Shown: piece by piece, positions 15,837 through 25,357 of the stretch
Layout: the number at the start of each line of letters is the position of its first letter
Numbering within the stretch: position 1 is the stretch's first letter
Assembly: GCF_013911965.1 (NCBI RefSeq)
Contig: NZ_JACESE010000001.1
Location: 289,382-353,381, forward strand
From: Phenylobacterium sp.
Lineage (GTDB): Bacteria; Pseudomonadota; Alphaproteobacteria; Caulobacterales; Caulobacteraceae
DNA length: 64,000 bases
Reading direction: 5' to 3'
Translations under genes and position numbers: made by a program
The notes under the pieces: generated by a model
Database searches by the model: none
Seen by the model: the letters and a program-made list of their open reading frames with translations, nothing else
What the model was told of the DNA's origin: nothing

Positions 15837-16637
15837 TCACAACCCCGGCATCGGCGGCGGCAGGCCTGCCCGCTCGCGTACCGGCTCCCCTCCCCCGAAC
15901 GCCGCGCAGCGGTCGTTGAAGCCGGCGGCGCCGAAGACCTCGACGCAGGCGCCGAGTTCGGCGTCTTCGATGCGGCCCTGGCGCGCCAGCCAGGCGCATT
16001 GGGCCGCCGAGCCGATCAGGTAGGAGCCGATGGGGCTTTCGCCGGGGCGGCGGCCGGGGATGGTGGGCGCGTCCAGGGAGGTGTCGGTGAAGGCCGGCGT
16101 GAAGACGAAGGGCGAGACCGAGACGGTGTGGGCGATCTCGTGAGCCAGGGTGTTCAGCGCGCAGGAGCGGACCACAGGGTCCTCGGCGCGCCACTGGGCG
16201 GCCACCTCCGGCGGCAGATGGATCTCGCCGTCCTGGGTGAAATAGCCCACCCCGCCGCCGGCGGCGTAGTGCCAGGCGGCGTTGGCCTCGCCCTGCGTCA
16301 TCAGGACGAGGCGCACGGGCAGGAAGCGGCCCTCGCTCCGCAGGCGTTCGAGCACCTCGGCGACGCTGCCTGCGCGGCGGTCGCGGGAGATATAGATGGG
16401 CTGGCCGCCCGCGCCGGCGGCCAGGGCTTGCGCGAACTGCGGCGTATCGAAGAGGCCGTAGGCGGTCTGGGCGGCGTCCAGCAGGTCGGCGCGGACCGCC
16501 GGCGGCAGATCTTCCGCCACCTTCAGGTCCGAGCCGTCGTTCTGGCGCGTCACCTCGCGCACGAGGGACATTCCGCCGACGAGGAGGGCCAGCGCGGCGA
16601 CGATCAGCAGGTGGCGGGGCGGACGGTAGGTCTGCAA
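15837..16637 (-). CDS. membrane-anchored HExxH zinc-metallopeptidase-like protein
   Basis: A 266-aa protein with one N-terminal membrane segment (HLLIVAALALLVGGMSLV) and a periplasmic-type body. NTLAHEIAHTV contains HEIAH, the HExxH zinc-binding motif of metallopeptidases. The third metal ligand is not obvious; downstream E or D candidates lie in CAWLARQGRIEDAE. TTG 16637 is preferred because AAGGAG sits just upstream; an ATG at 16661 is also open. I do not recognise a named family. It diverges from pirin with about 90 bp between the starts. Confidence 0.65.
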   Translation of the reverse strand: MQTYRPPRHLLIVAALALLVGGMSLVREVTRQNDGSDLKVAEDLPPAVRADLLDAAQTAYGLFDTPQFAQALAAGAGGQPIYISRDRRAGSVAEVLERLRSEGRFLPVRLVLMTQGEANAAWHYAAGGGVGYFTQDGEIHLPPEVAAQWRAEDPVVRSCALNTLAHEIAHTVSVSPFVFTPAFTDTSLDAPTIPGRRPGESPIGSYLIGSAAQCAWLARQGRIEDAELGACVEVFGAAGFNDRCAAFGGGEPVRERAGLPPPMPGL

Positions 16638-16729
16638 GCAAACTCCTTCGACGCCGCACAAGGCGATGCAGGCCAGGGCGGCCGCGCCACCCTATATTGG
16701 CGCTGGACCGAGGCGACAGAGGGCGGACC

Positions 16730-17623
16730 ATGATCGATCTGGTAATTTCGCAGCGCAGGCGCGACCTGGGCGGATTCGAGGTGGGGCGGGTGCTGCCCTT
16801 CGCCAAACGGCGGATGGTCGGGCCCTTCATCTTCTTCGACCATATGGGGCCGGCGAGCTTCACGGCCGGCTTCCCGCGCACCGTCGACGTGCGGCCCCAT
16901 CCGCATATCGGACTTTCGACCCTCTCCTATCTCTACGAGGGCCAGATGACCCACCGCGACAGCGTGGGCGCCCACCAGGAGATCAAGCCCGGCGAGGTGA
17001 ACTGGATGACGGCCGGAAGCGGCGTCACCCATTCCGAACGCTTCGAGCACCTGCGCAGCCACGGCGGGACCATGGACGGCATCCAGACCTGGATCGCCCT
17101 GCCGAACGGCGAGGAGGAGATCGACCCCAGCTTCGCCCATTTCGACGTTTCCGACCTGCCGGCCTACGAGGCCGAGGGCCTGACCGCGCGGCTGATCGCC
17201 GGGGCGGCCTTTGGGGCCAAGGCGCCGGTGCCGGTGCGCTCGCCCATGTTCTACGTCCACTGGACCATGAAAGCCGGGGCGCGGGGCGAGCTTCCCGCCG
17301 AATACCCGGAGCGCGCGGCCTATGTCGCCCGCGGCGGTGTGGAGGTGGACGGCCGCACCTTCGGGGCCGGCGAGATGCTGGTCTTCGCTCCCGGTCAGCC
17401 GGTGGTGCTCACCGCGGCGACCGACGCCATCGTCATGCTGCTCGGCGGGGAGCCGATCGGCGAGCGGTTCATTGAGTGGAACTTCGTCTCCTCGTCCAAG
17501 GCGCGGATCGAGCAGGCCAAGGCCGACTGGCGCGCCGGCCGCATGAAGCTGCCCGACGCCGACGATGAGGAGTTCATCCCCCTGCCCGGCGACCCGCCGC
17601 CGGAAGCCAATCCCATGTCCTGA
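16730..17623 (+). CDS. pirin family protein
   Basis: A 297-aa bicupin of the pirin family. The N-terminal cupin holds PHPHIGLSTLSYL, MTHRDS and SGVTHSER, which supply the metal-ligand His and Glu residues of pirins. The C-terminal cupin contains MFYVHW and GAGEMLVFAPG. Pirins bind Fe(II); some have quercetin 2,3-dioxygenase activity, and bacterial functions vary. ATG 16730 starts the typical MIDLVISQRRRDLGGFEVGR opening. It converges on the SH3-domain gene across a hairpin. Confidence 0.92.
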   Translation: MIDLVISQRRRDLGGFEVGRVLPFAKRRMVGPFIFFDHMGPASFTAGFPRTVDVRPHPHIGLSTLSYLYEGQMTHRDSVGAHQEIKPGEVNWMTAGSGVTHSERFEHLRSHGGTMDGIQTWIALPNGEEEIDPSFAHFDVSDLPAYEAEGLTARLIAGAAFGAKAPVPVRSPMFYVHWTMKAGARGELPAEYPERAAYVARGGVEVDGRTFGAGEMLVFAPGQPVVLTAATDAIVMLLGGEPIGERFIEWNFVSSSKARIEQAKADWRAGRMKLPDADDEEFIPLPGDPPPEANPMS

Positions 17624-17638
17624 CGGGCCCATATGCGA

Positions 17639-17666
17639 AGGGCGGCCGGCTTGCGCCGACCGCCCT
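17639..17666. terminator. hairpin between convergent pirin and SH3 genes
   Basis: AGGGCGG-C-CGGC (17639-17650) pairs with GCCG-A-CCGCCCT (17655-17666), with one internal mismatch and a TTGC loop. It lies 15 bp after the pirin stop and 26 bp beyond the convergent gene. There is no T-run, so its strength is uncertain. Confidence 0.5.
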
Positions 17667-17692
17667 CGCAGGTCCTGCAATGGCTCGCGCCC

Positions 17693-18514
17693 TCAGGCCG
17701 CGCTGAGCCGCCAGCCGCCGCCGGCGGCGGGACAGGCGGTGTAGCGTTCGGTCTGGGCCCGACCGACGCGGGGATACATGGTCTGCTGCACGACCTTGCA
17801 GTTGGCCTGGGCGTAGCCGCCGGTGCGGGCCGGCTGGACCACCCACTCGGCCACATAGCCGGTCACATAGCCGTTCTGCTCCACCAGCAGCCAGCGGTCG
17901 CCCGAGACGCGACCGGCGACGTTGAACGTCTCACCGGCGCGAAGCTGGCCGACCACCGCCGAACTGGTCGTCGGGGCGGCGCGCAGGTTCACGGCGTTGC
18001 TGGTGGTGAACTGGGCGTTGGTCGGCTCGAAGGCCACGCGCAGCGGCTGCACGCGAGAGCCGTAGCGCAGGCTGGTGGACGAGGCCGGCTGGCCGTAGCT
18101 GACCGCCGAGGCCGCGCCGCCGACATTGGCGTCGATGATCTCCACCCGGCCGCTGACGCCGGTGGTCGGATCCTGCCAGGTCTGGGTGCGATTGGTGTTC
18201 AGGGCGGTCTCGAAGGCGTTGCGGGCGCGGGCCTGCTCGCTGACCTGCATGTTGCAGCCGATCCAGGAGCCGGCCGCTGCGCCCAGGCCCGCGCCCAGCA
18301 CGGCGCCAAGCGCCCGCTCGTTCTTGCTGACCTGACTGCCCAGCAGGGCGCCGGCCACGCCGCCCAGCAGGGCGCCCGTCTCCTGGCGCTGGCCGGAGGC
18401 CTCGCAGTTGAAGAAGTTGCCCAGGGACGTCCCGCCGGTCTGGGCGGCGACGGGGGCCGGGACGGTGGCCAGCGCCACGGCGGCGACGGCCACGGGAAGC
18501 GTTACATAGCGCAT
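17693..18514 (-). CDS. secreted glycine-zipper and SH3-domain protein
   Basis: A 273-aa envelope protein. A Sec signal peptide (residues 1-25, ending PVAAQT) is followed by a glycine-zipper region (about 47-87: GALLGGVAGALLGSQ, GAVLGAGLGAAAGSWIG) and a bacterial SH3b domain (about 165-215: NAVNLRAAPTTSSAVVGQL, then GDRWLLVEQNGYVTGYV). Such proteins bind peptidoglycan or sit in the outer membrane as 17-kDa-antigen relatives. The ATG at 18514 follows GTGAGGAG. Conserved Cys residues at NCEASG, IGCNM, NCKVV and ACPAAG could form disulfides. Confidence 0.82.
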   Translation of the reverse strand: MRYVTLPVAVAAVALATVPAPVAAQTGGTSLGNFFNCEASGQRQETGALLGGVAGALLGSQVSKNERALGAVLGAGLGAAAGSWIGCNMQVSEQARARNAFETALNTNRTQTWQDPTTGVSGRVEIIDANVGGAASAVSYGQPASSTSLRYGSRVQPLRVAFEPTNAQFTTSNAVNLRAAPTTSSAVVGQLRAGETFNVAGRVSGDRWLLVEQNGYVTGYVAEWVVQPARTGGYAQANCKVVQQTMYPRVGRAQTERYTACPAAGGGWRLSAA

Positions 18515-18753
18515 AGTCTGCTCCTCACGTGTCTGCCCCCACAACGCCCCGGCTGTCCCATAGGCTCCGCTGCGCACGAAGCCTTGACCAGATTTGCGAT
18601 TCATTCGCATTATCTTCTTACACCGGCGCGACGGAGGCGAAGGGAGAGATCCGATGATGCTGCGCATGGCGGGCGACGCGATGCTGGTGCGTCTGATGCA
18701 GGCCGACCGGCCGCCGGGATCGCGCCCGCGGCGGCCGGCGGGGTCCGCGCCGG

Positions 18754-19374
18754 CTACTCCGCCAGCGCCTTCCGCGTCTGCTCCCAGTACTGGGCGCCGG
18801 TGATCACGGTCACCACCGCGGCCAGCCAGAAGAGGCCGTGCGCCACCAGGGTGACGGGACCCAGGGTCTCCGGCGTCATCGGCAGGCCGAACGCGCCCCA
18901 GGAGGCGACCAGCAGCTCGGCGCCGAGTGCGGTGAGCTGCAGCGCGGTCTTCCACTTGGCCAGCAGGGTGACCGGCAGCTTCACCCCCTTGCCGGCCCCC
19001 ACCTCGCGAAGCGCGCTGACCGTGAATTCCCGGAAGAGGATCAGGCCCGCCGGCAGGAAGACCATCGGCTGGGGACCGAGCGACATGAGGCCGAGGATGG
19101 CGCCGCAGACCAGCACCTTGTCGCCGATGGGGTCGAGGATGGCGCCCCAGACGGTGACCGCGTCGAACTTCCGCGCCAGCCAGCCGTCGAACCAGTCTGT
19201 GGTCGCGGCGATCACGAAGGCCCAGAAGGCCCAGCGCTGCAGGGCGAACTGGTCCTCCATGGTCAGGCGCTCGCTGAGCCATGGCGCGCCCCCGGCCGCG
19301 GTCGCCAGGGCCACGAACATGAAGAGCGCCAGAATCAGACGCAGCGAGGTCAGGATGTTCGGCAGGGCTTTCAT
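18754..19374 (-). CDS. pgsA: CDP-diacylglycerol-glycerol-3-phosphate 3-phosphatidyltransferase
   Basis: A 206-aa integral membrane protein of the CDP-alcohol phosphatidyltransferase family. The signature D-G-x2-A-R-x8-G-x3-D-x3-D is complete, from FDGWLARKF to GAILDPIGDK. It starts with LPNILTSLRLILAL, typical of PgsA, and has about five to six membrane segments. It makes phosphatidylglycerol phosphate, the first committed step to phosphatidylglycerol and cardiolipin. It lies downstream of uvrC and a small secreted protein gene in the same direction, an arrangement (uvrC-pgsA) familiar in proteobacteria. Confidence 0.93.
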   Translation of the reverse strand: MKALPNILTSLRLILALFMFVALATAAGGAPWLSERLTMEDQFALQRWAFWAFVIAATTDWFDGWLARKFDAVTVWGAILDPIGDKVLVCGAILGLMSLGPQPMVFLPAGLILFREFTVSALREVGAGKGVKLPVTLLAKWKTALQLTALGAELLVASWGAFGLPMTPETLGPVTLVAHGLFWLAAVVTVITGAQYWEQTRKALAE

Positions 19375-19394
19375 CGCTCAGGGCTCCGCGTCGA

Positions 19395-19661
19395 TCAGGT
19401 GAGCTCCACGGCCTTGGTCTGCTTGTTAAACACGCAGATCTTCCGCTCCTCGCCCTGGCGCAGCACCGCAACGCCATAGGATTCGGTGCCGAACGGATGG
19501 ACCACGATGGTCGGGTTGCTCATGCCCTGGGCCTGGCCGGCGGCCAGGCAGGCGCTGCGCACCTCCGCGCGGAATTCGTTCCAGGCGTCGGGCGAACTGG
19601 CGCCGGCGGCGGCCGGAATGGCGGCCAGGACAGAGGCGGCGAGGGCGAGGCGAAGCAGCAT
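19395..19661 (-). CDS. small secreted protein, hypothetical
   Basis: An 88-aa protein beginning with a Sec signal peptide (LLRLALAASVLAAIPAAAGA). The mature part has two Cys residues (RSACLAAG, RKICVFN) and a beta-rich C-terminal half (TIVVHPFGTESYGVAVLRQG). ATG 19661 is preferred over an upstream in-frame ATG because it gives a clean signal peptide. It lies between uvrC and pgsA, co-directional with both. I do not recognise the family. Confidence 0.7.
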   Translation of the reverse strand: MLLRLALAASVLAAIPAAAGASSPDAWNEFRAEVRSACLAAGQAQGMSNPTIVVHPFGTESYGVAVLRQGEERKICVFNKQTKAVELT

Positions 19662-19716
19662 GGGCGTCTCCTTGGTTTCGGGCCGACCATAACGCACAGG
19701 CCCGCTCTTCGGAGCG

Positions 19717-21576
19717 CTATTTGCGGAAGAAGGCGTGGATCCGCTGGGCGAGCGCCTGACTCACGCCCTCGACCTTGGCCAGGTCCTCCACCGAGGCGCG
19801 GCTGACGCCCCGGGCTGAGCCGAAGGCGTGCAGAAGGGCGCGCTTGCGCCCCGGCCCCACCCCCTCGATTTCGTCCAGGGGGTTCTTCTTCATGTCGATG
19901 GCCCGGCGCGTGCGGTGGCTGCCGATGGCGAAGCGGTGGGCCTCGTCGCGCAGGCGCTGGAGGTAGTAGAGCACGGGCGACTTGGGCTCGAGCATGAAGG
20001 GCTCGCGCCCCTCCATGAAGAAGCGCTCCAGCCCGGCGTCCCGGTCCGGCCCCTTGGCCACGCCGACGACGGCGATGTCGTCGACGCCGAGATCGGCCAT
20101 GATCTCCAGCGCCGCGGCGAGCTGTCCGGCGCCGCCGTCGATGAGGACGAGATCGGGCCGGGGCGGGCTCTCGCCGGCCTCCTCCTCCTTGACCAGACGG
20201 CCGAAGCGGCGGCGCAGCACCTCGCGCATCATGCCGTAGTCGTCGCCCGGGGTGAGCTCCGTCCCCTTGATGTTGAACTTGCGGTACTGACTCTTCAGGA
20301 AGCCTTCGGGGCCGGCCACGATCATGCCGCCGACGGCGTTGGTCCCCATGATGTGGCTGTTGTCATAGACCTCGATCCGCTCCGGACTCGCCTCCAGACC
20401 GAAGGCCTCGCAGACGCCGGCCAGCAGTTTCGACTGGGCCGAGCTCTCGGCCATCTTGCGGCCGAGCGCCTCGCGGGCGTTGGTCAGGGCGTGGTCGACC
20501 AGCTGGCGCTTCTCGCCCCGCTGGGGCTTGAGGATCTCCACCTTGCGCCCGGCCTTGAGCGCGAACGCCTCCGACAGCAGATCGCAATCGGCCGGCTCCA
20601 CATTGGTCAGGATCAGGCGGGGGATGGGCTTGTCCTCGTAGAACTGGCCGAGGAAGGCGGCCATCACGTCGGCCTCCTCGTCGCTCTTGTCCACGCGCGG
20701 GAAGTAGGCGCGGTTGCCCCAGTTCTGGCCGGCGCGGAAGAAGAAGACCTGGACGCAGGCCTGGCCGCCCTCGCCGTGCAGGGCGATGACGTCGCCCTCC
20801 TCCAGGCTCTCGGGATTGATCTGCGTCTCCTGGGCGACGGAGGCGAGCGCCCGGATGCGGTCGCGCAGGCGCGCGGCGCGCTCGAACTCCATGTCGTCGG
20901 AGGCCGCCTGCATCTCGGCCGACATGCGCGCCATCACCGCCCGGCTCTTGCCCCGCAGGAAGGCCTCGGCCTCCTCGACCAGGGCGCCGTAGTCCTCGAT
21001 GGAGACCAGTCCCGTGCACGGGGCGGCGCACCGCTTGATCTGGTGCAGCATGCAGGGCCGGGTCCGCGTCTCGTAGACGCTGTCGGAGCAGGACCGCAGC
21101 AGGAAGGCCTTCTGCAGGGTGTTCAGCGTCCGGTTCACCGCCCAGGCGCTGGCGAAGGGGCCGAAATAGTCGCCCTTGATGGTGTGGGCCCCGCGGTGCT
21201 TGCGCAGCTGCGGCGCCTCGTGGTCGCGGCGGATGACGATCTCGGGGAAGCTCTTGTCGTCCCGCAGCAGGACGTTGAAGCGCGGCTTGAGCTGCTTGAT
21301 CAGGTTGATCTCGAGCAGCAGGGCGTCGGTCTCCGTCCGCGTGGTGACGAACTCCATCGACCGGGTCAGGTCGACCATCAGGGCGATGCGCTGGGTGTGG
21401 AAGCGCCCTTGCGCGTACTGGGTCACCCGCTTCTTCAGCGAACGCGCCTTGCCGACATAGAGGACCTCGCCGTCCTCGCCGATCATGCGATAGACGCCCG
21501 GCGCGTCGGGCAGGCGCTTGACTTCGTCCTTGATGAGGGCGGCGCCCGTCAACGGCGCGGCGGCGGTATCGACCAT
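19717..21576 (-). CDS. uvrC: excinuclease ABC subunit C
   Basis: A 619-aa UvrC, the dual-incision nuclease of nucleotide excision repair. The N-terminal GIY-YIG domain ([20 protein letters not shown]) makes the 3' incision. A UVR motif ([16 protein letters not shown]) binds UvrB. The RNase H-like domain ([31 protein letters not shown]) makes the 5' incision. The C-terminus has tandem helix-hairpin-helix motifs ([32 protein letters not shown]). ATG 21576 is chosen by homology of the N-terminus; the frame is open upstream. It diverges from an HWE kinase gene. Confidence 0.95.
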   Translation of the reverse strand: MVDTAAAPLTGAALIKDEVKRLPDAPGVYRMIGEDGEVLYVGKARSLKKRVTQYAQGRFHTQRIALMVDLTRSMEFVTTRTETDALLLEINLIKQLKPRFNVLLRDDKSFPEIVIRRDHEAPQLRKHRGAHTIKGDYFGPFASAWAVNRTLNTLQKAFLLRSCSDSVYETRTRPCMLHQIKRCAAPCTGLVSIEDYGALVEEAEAFLRGKSRAVMARMSAEMQAASDDMEFERAARLRDRIRALASVAQETQINPESLEEGDVIALHGEGGQACVQVFFFRAGQNWGNRAYFPRVDKSDEEADVMAAFLGQFYEDKPIPRLILTNVEPADCDLLSEAFALKAGRKVEILKPQRGEKRQLVDHALTNAREALGRKMAESSAQSKLLAGVCEAFGLEASPERIEVYDNSHIMGTNAVGGMIVAGPEGFLKSQYRKFNIKGTELTPGDDYGMMREVLRRRFGRLVKEEEAGESPPRPDLVLIDGGAGQLAAALEIMADLGVDDIAVVGVAKGPDRDAGLERFFMEGREPFMLEPKSPVLYYLQRLRDEAHRFAIGSHRTRRAIDMKKNPLDEIEGVGPGRKRALLHAFGSARGVSRASVEDLAKVEGVSQALAQRIHAFFRK

Positions 21577-21727
21577 GGGCCCGATATAGGCGGTTTGCGC
21601 AGGTTCAGACAGGTGCGCGCCTTCGTCGCCGCGGGAGAGCTTGATGCGCCGCCGGACGGCCGCTATTCGACTTTCGTTCTGGTGGATCGCTTGGCTCGTC
21701 AAAGCGTTACGCGACTGGGGGTAAGCT

Positions 21728-23224
21728 TTGCCGCAGATCGATTTCCGCACCCTTTTCGAGAATCTGCCCAGTCCGCACGTGGTGCTGGACCGGGGATTCC
21801 GCTTCGTGGAAGCCAATCTGGCCTATCAGGCGGTGACGGAGCGCAGCCGCGAGGAACTGCTCGGCCGCGGCATGTTCGAGCTGTTTCCCAACGAGGGCCC
21901 CAGCGGCCGCCAGCTTCGCGAATCCTTCGAGCGGGTGTTCGCCACCGGCCAGCCGGACACCCTGGCCCTCATTCCCTACGCCATCCCCCTGCCCCGTTCG
22001 CTCGGCGGCGGGTTCGAGATGCGCTACTGGTCGGCCGTCCACACGCCCCTCTTCGACGAGGCGGGCGAGGTCGCCTTCCTCCTGCAGAACACGGTCGACG
22101 TGACCGACATCCAGCGCCTGAAGGACATGGCCTATGGCCCCGGCGGCGAACCGGCGCCCCAGCCGCCGGTGGAGGGCGCCACCCAGCTCCTCCAGCGCGC
22201 CCAGGAACTGCAGGAGACCAACCTCGTCCTGGTCGAGGAGACCAACCAGCTCCGCAACCTCTTCATGCAGGCGCCGAGCTTCATGGCCGTCCTGCTGGGC
22301 CCGGACTACACCTTCCGGCTGGTGAACAACGCCTACCAGCAGCTGGTCGGCCACCGCCCCCTGATCGGCAGGCCGCTGATGGAGGCCGTGCCCGAACTCC
22401 ACGGACAGCCCTTCCCCGACATCCTCGCCGAGGTGATGCGGACGGGACAGGCCTATATCGGCGCCGCGGCCAGCGTCATGCTGCAGCGTGCGCCGGACGC
22501 CGCAGCCGAGGAACGCTTCGTCGACTTCATCTTCCAGCCGATCTTCGACGCCCGCGGCGCGCCGTGGGGCGTCTTCGTCGAAGGCAGCGACGTCACCGAT
22601 CGGATCCGGGCCGAGGAGCAGCAGAAGCTCCTGCTGGACGAACTGAATCACCGGGTGAAGAACACCCTGGCCACGGTGCAGTCGATCGCCGCCCAGACCC
22701 TGCGCACCAGCGCGGATCCGGAAGCCTTCAAGGCGGCCTTCGAAGCGCGGCTGATGGCCCTGTCGGCGACCCACGATCTGCTGACCCAGTCGGTCTGGCG
22801 CGGCGCGGATCTGAATGACGTCATCATGCTGGAGCTGCGCCCGCACGGCTCGGACCGCTACACCGTCCGGGGACCGTCGGTGGCGCTCTCGCCGGCCGAA
22901 GCGCTCACCCTCGGCCTGGTCTTCCACGAGCTCGCCACCAACGCCGCGAAGTACGGCGCCCTCTCTTCGCAGGAAGGCTGCGTTCGCGTGAGCTGGAGCC
23001 TGCACGACGACGGCGCGCGGCCGCGGCTGGAACTGAGCTGGACGGAGGAAGGCGGCCCGACGGTGACGCCGCCGCAGCGCCAGGGATTCGGGTCGCGGCT
23101 GATCGAGCGCAGCCTGAAGGGCGACATCGACGGCCAGGCCGATCTCGACTTCGCGCCCCAGGGCCTGCGCTGCCGACTGAGCGTCCGCCTTCGCGTGCAG
23201 GACGCCGCCGAAGCCGCCGCCTAG
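21728..23224 (+). CDS. PAS sensor histidine kinase, HWE/HisKA_2 type
   Basis: A 498-aa soluble kinase with no membrane segment. PAS-like domain 1 covers about residues 5-130 ([20 protein letters not shown]), a short coiled coil about 150-175, and PAS domain 2 about 178-295. The phosphoacceptor H-box is [20 protein letters not shown]. The ATP-binding domain carries [14 protein letters not shown] and the W-x-E element (LSWTEEGG), marking the HWE family common in alphaproteobacteria; some members sense light or feed the general stress response. No flavin-binding NCRFLQ motif is present, so it is not a LOV photoreceptor. TTG start with GGGGG upstream. Its stop codon overlaps that of the convergent acyl-CoA synthetase gene. 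Confidence 0.88.
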   Translation: MPQIDFRTLFENLPSPHVVLDRGFRFVEANLAYQAVTERSREELLGRGMFELFPNEGPSGRQLRESFERVFATGQPDTLALIPYAIPLPRSLGGGFEMRYWSAVHTPLFDEAGEVAFLLQNTVDVTDIQRLKDMAYGPGGEPAPQPPVEGATQLLQRAQELQETNLVLVEETNQLRNLFMQAPSFMAVLLGPDYTFRLVNNAYQQLVGHRPLIGRPLMEAVPELHGQPFPDILAEVMRTGQAYIGAAASVMLQRAPDAAAEERFVDFIFQPIFDARGAPWGVFVEGSDVTDRIRAEEQQKLLLDELNHRVKNTLATVQSIAAQTLRTSADPEAFKAAFEARLMALSATHDLLTQSVWRGADLNDVIMLELRPHGSDRYTVRGPSVALSPAEALTLGLVFHELATNAAKYGALSSQEGCVRVSWSLHDDGARPRLELSWTEEGGPTVTPPQRQGFGSRLIERSLKGDIDGQADLDFAPQGLRCRLSVRLRVQDAAEAAA

Positions 23225-25008
23225 ATCTTGTAGCCGCCGGCGGTGATCTTGTTGAACACCGTCTTGGTGATCTTCACATAGCCCTTGTCGGGATCGCGGA
23301 AGTACAGCGGCGTCTTCACCTGGCCGGGGTCGAAGCCCTCGCGAACCAGGTCGACCTTGCGCTGCTTGAAGGTCCCCGTGGTCTCCATGGCGGGCATCAT
23401 GCGCAGGAAGAGCGGCTGGGCGTAGCTGGGAAGCTCCCTGGCCACGTGTTCGCCGAAGGCCGCCAGGTCGAAGGCCTCGTCCGTGACCAGGGCGGCCATG
23501 CCGGCGCGGCCGTCGGCGCCCGGCACCTCCACCCCATAGACGTTCGCCTCCTGCACCCCGGGCGCCTCCTGCAGGCGGGCGGCCACCTCGTTGGTGGAGA
23601 CGTTCTCGCCCTTCCAGCGGAAGGTGTCGCCGATGCGGTCGACGAAGTAGAAGTAGCCTTCGGCGTCCTGCTTCATCAGGTCGCCGGTGCGGAACCAGGC
23701 GTCGCCCTTCTCGAAGACGTCGCGCAGCACCTTCTTGTCGCTGGCCGCCTTGTCGACATAGCCGGTGTATTCGGCGCGGGCGTCGCCGCCTATCTTGCCG
23801 ATGCACTCGCCGATCTGGCCGGGGCCGCACTCGATGCAGAAGCCGTTCGGTCCGCGGATCGGCGTCTCGGTCTCCACGTCGAACTGCACGAGGCGGATGT
23901 TGAAGCGCTTGCGCAGATAGCGCGGCACACGCCCGATCGCCCCTTCGCGGCCGTCGAAGTTGAACATCGACACATTGCCTTCGGTGGAGCCGTAGAACTC
24001 CAGGATGTCGGGGATGCGGAAGCGCCGCTTGAGCTGGGCCCAGACGTCGGGCCGCAGTCCGTTGCCGAAGGCCATCCGGATCTTGTGCCGCGTCTCCGCC
24101 TCGTGCTCGGGCTGGTTGACCAGGTAGCGGCACAGTTCGCCGATATAGACGAACATGGTGCAGTCCTGGGCGACGACGTCCTCCCAGAAGTTGCTGGCGG
24201 AGAACTTCTTCTTCAGCACCACCGAGCCGCCGTTCAGCAGGGCCGCGCCCAGGGCGCAGAGCCCGCCGGTGGCGTGATAGAGCGGCAGGGCGACATAGAT
24301 CCGGTCGTCCGCCCGCGCGCCGGTCGAGCCGGCGAACCCCCGCATGTAGAGCTGGGCCCGCACATGGGTGATGCGGGCCGCCTTGGGCAGGCCGGTCGTG
24401 CCGCTGGTGAAGATGTAGAGGCAGGTGTCGCGGGCGGTCATGCCGGCGCGCACCTCCCGGTCGGGCGGCAACTGGCTGCAGCTCTTGAGCGCCTGGACCA
24501 GATCGCGCTGTTCGCCGCGCGCGTCGCCCAGGATCCACTCATGCATCGGGCTCTCGAGCTCCGCCTTCACCTCCTCGAAGGCCGGGGCGGTCTCGGCGTC
24601 GACGATGCAGTGCGAGGCGCCGGAGATGTTCAGACAGTGAGCCAGCGGCGCGCCGGTCAGCTGATTGTTGATCAGGGCCGTGACGACCCCGATCTTCGAC
24701 AGCCCGTACCAGGCGCAGAAATACTCGATGCGGTTGGGCATGAAGAGGGCCACGGCCTGGCCCCGCCGCAGGTTCAGCCCCTTGCCCCAATGGGCGTATC
24801 GGTTGGCGATGGCGTCCAGTTCGCCATAGCTGACCGTGCGGCCTTCGAAGGTCATGGCCGGACGGTCGCGCCACTTCTCCACCGCCGCCTGGAGATCGTC
24901 GCAGATCAGGTTCGGAGAATCGGTGGCGATGGACTTCACGCGCCCAAGGGTGCGTCTGAGACTGCGCAGGAACCGCCACTCACGTTCCAGCCGGGCTTTC
25001 AAGCGCAT
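23221..25008 (-). CDS. long-chain acyl-CoA synthetase, FATP/FadD6-like
   Basis: A 595-aa AMP-forming acyl-CoA synthetase. The P-loop motif reads YIFTSGTTGLPKAARITH and the adenylate motif EFYGSTEGNVSMFNFDG; GDAWFRTGDLM and FRWKGENVSTNEVA form the C-terminal catalytic hinge. The pattern VVLKKKFSASNFWEDVV and MFVYIGELCRYLVN points to the very-long-chain/FATP (SLC27) branch. It activates fatty acids for beta-oxidation or lipid synthesis. ATG 25008 has a strong GGGAGGG Shine-Dalgarno (25014-25020). Convergent with the HWE kinase gene; the two stops share CTAG (23221-23224). Confidence 0.9.
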   Translation of the reverse strand: MRLKARLEREWRFLRSLRRTLGRVKSIATDSPNLICDDLQAAVEKWRDRPAMTFEGRTVSYGELDAIANRYAHWGKGLNLRRGQAVALFMPNRIEYFCAWYGLSKIGVVTALINNQLTGAPLAHCLNISGASHCIVDAETAPAFEEVKAELESPMHEWILGDARGEQRDLVQALKSCSQLPPDREVRAGMTARDTCLYIFTSGTTGLPKAARITHVRAQLYMRGFAGSTGARADDRIYVALPLYHATGGLCALGAALLNGGSVVLKKKFSASNFWEDVVAQDCTMFVYIGELCRYLVNQPEHEAETRHKIRMAFGNGLRPDVWAQLKRRFRIPDILEFYGSTEGNVSMFNFDGREGAIGRVPRYLRKRFNIRLVQFDVETETPIRGPNGFCIECGPGQIGECIGKIGGDARAEYTGYVDKAASDKKVLRDVFEKGDAWFRTGDLMKQDAEGYFYFVDRIGDTFRWKGENVSTNEVAARLQEAPGVQEANVYGVEVPGADGRAGMAALVTDEAFDLAAFGEHVARELPSYAQPLFLRMMPAMETTGTFKQRKVDLVREGFDPGQVKTPLYFRDPDKGYVKITKTVFNKITAGGYKI

Positions 25009-25020
25009 ACACACCCTCCC

Positions 25021-25357
25021 ACTGCGCCCCACCTTGGCGGTCCGTTCGCGGATGGGTCAAGACGCCGCGCCGGTGAAGCTGGTCAAAGACGCGTCAGCGC
25101 CCGATCCGATCCCTCGGCGCGGCAAGATCGCTCCCACGGACGATCATGGCGCGATAAAGGCGAAACCCGACAGCAATTCGGCAAGATTTCGTCAACATTC
25201 GCCAAGGCCGCTCCTGCGGATACGTCATCCTCACACCCGAATTTCCCTTGATACGCAAGTCTTCCACAGACTCCGCAAGTTTTCAGTCCACAATTTCTGG
25301 AACCTGCACCAACCGGAGCCGTTTCATTCCTCGATATCACGCCAATGTGAGGATGCC
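25021..25357. other. gene-free upstream region
   Basis: This 337-bp gap lies between the divergent acyl-CoA synthetase and Pro/Ala-rich membrane-protein genes. No credible gene is seen. It is markedly less GC-rich between about 25180 and 25340, as expected for promoters and a 5' leader. Candidate -35-like TTGATA lies at about 25247-25252, but no convincing -10 partner could be assigned. Confidence 0.4.
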
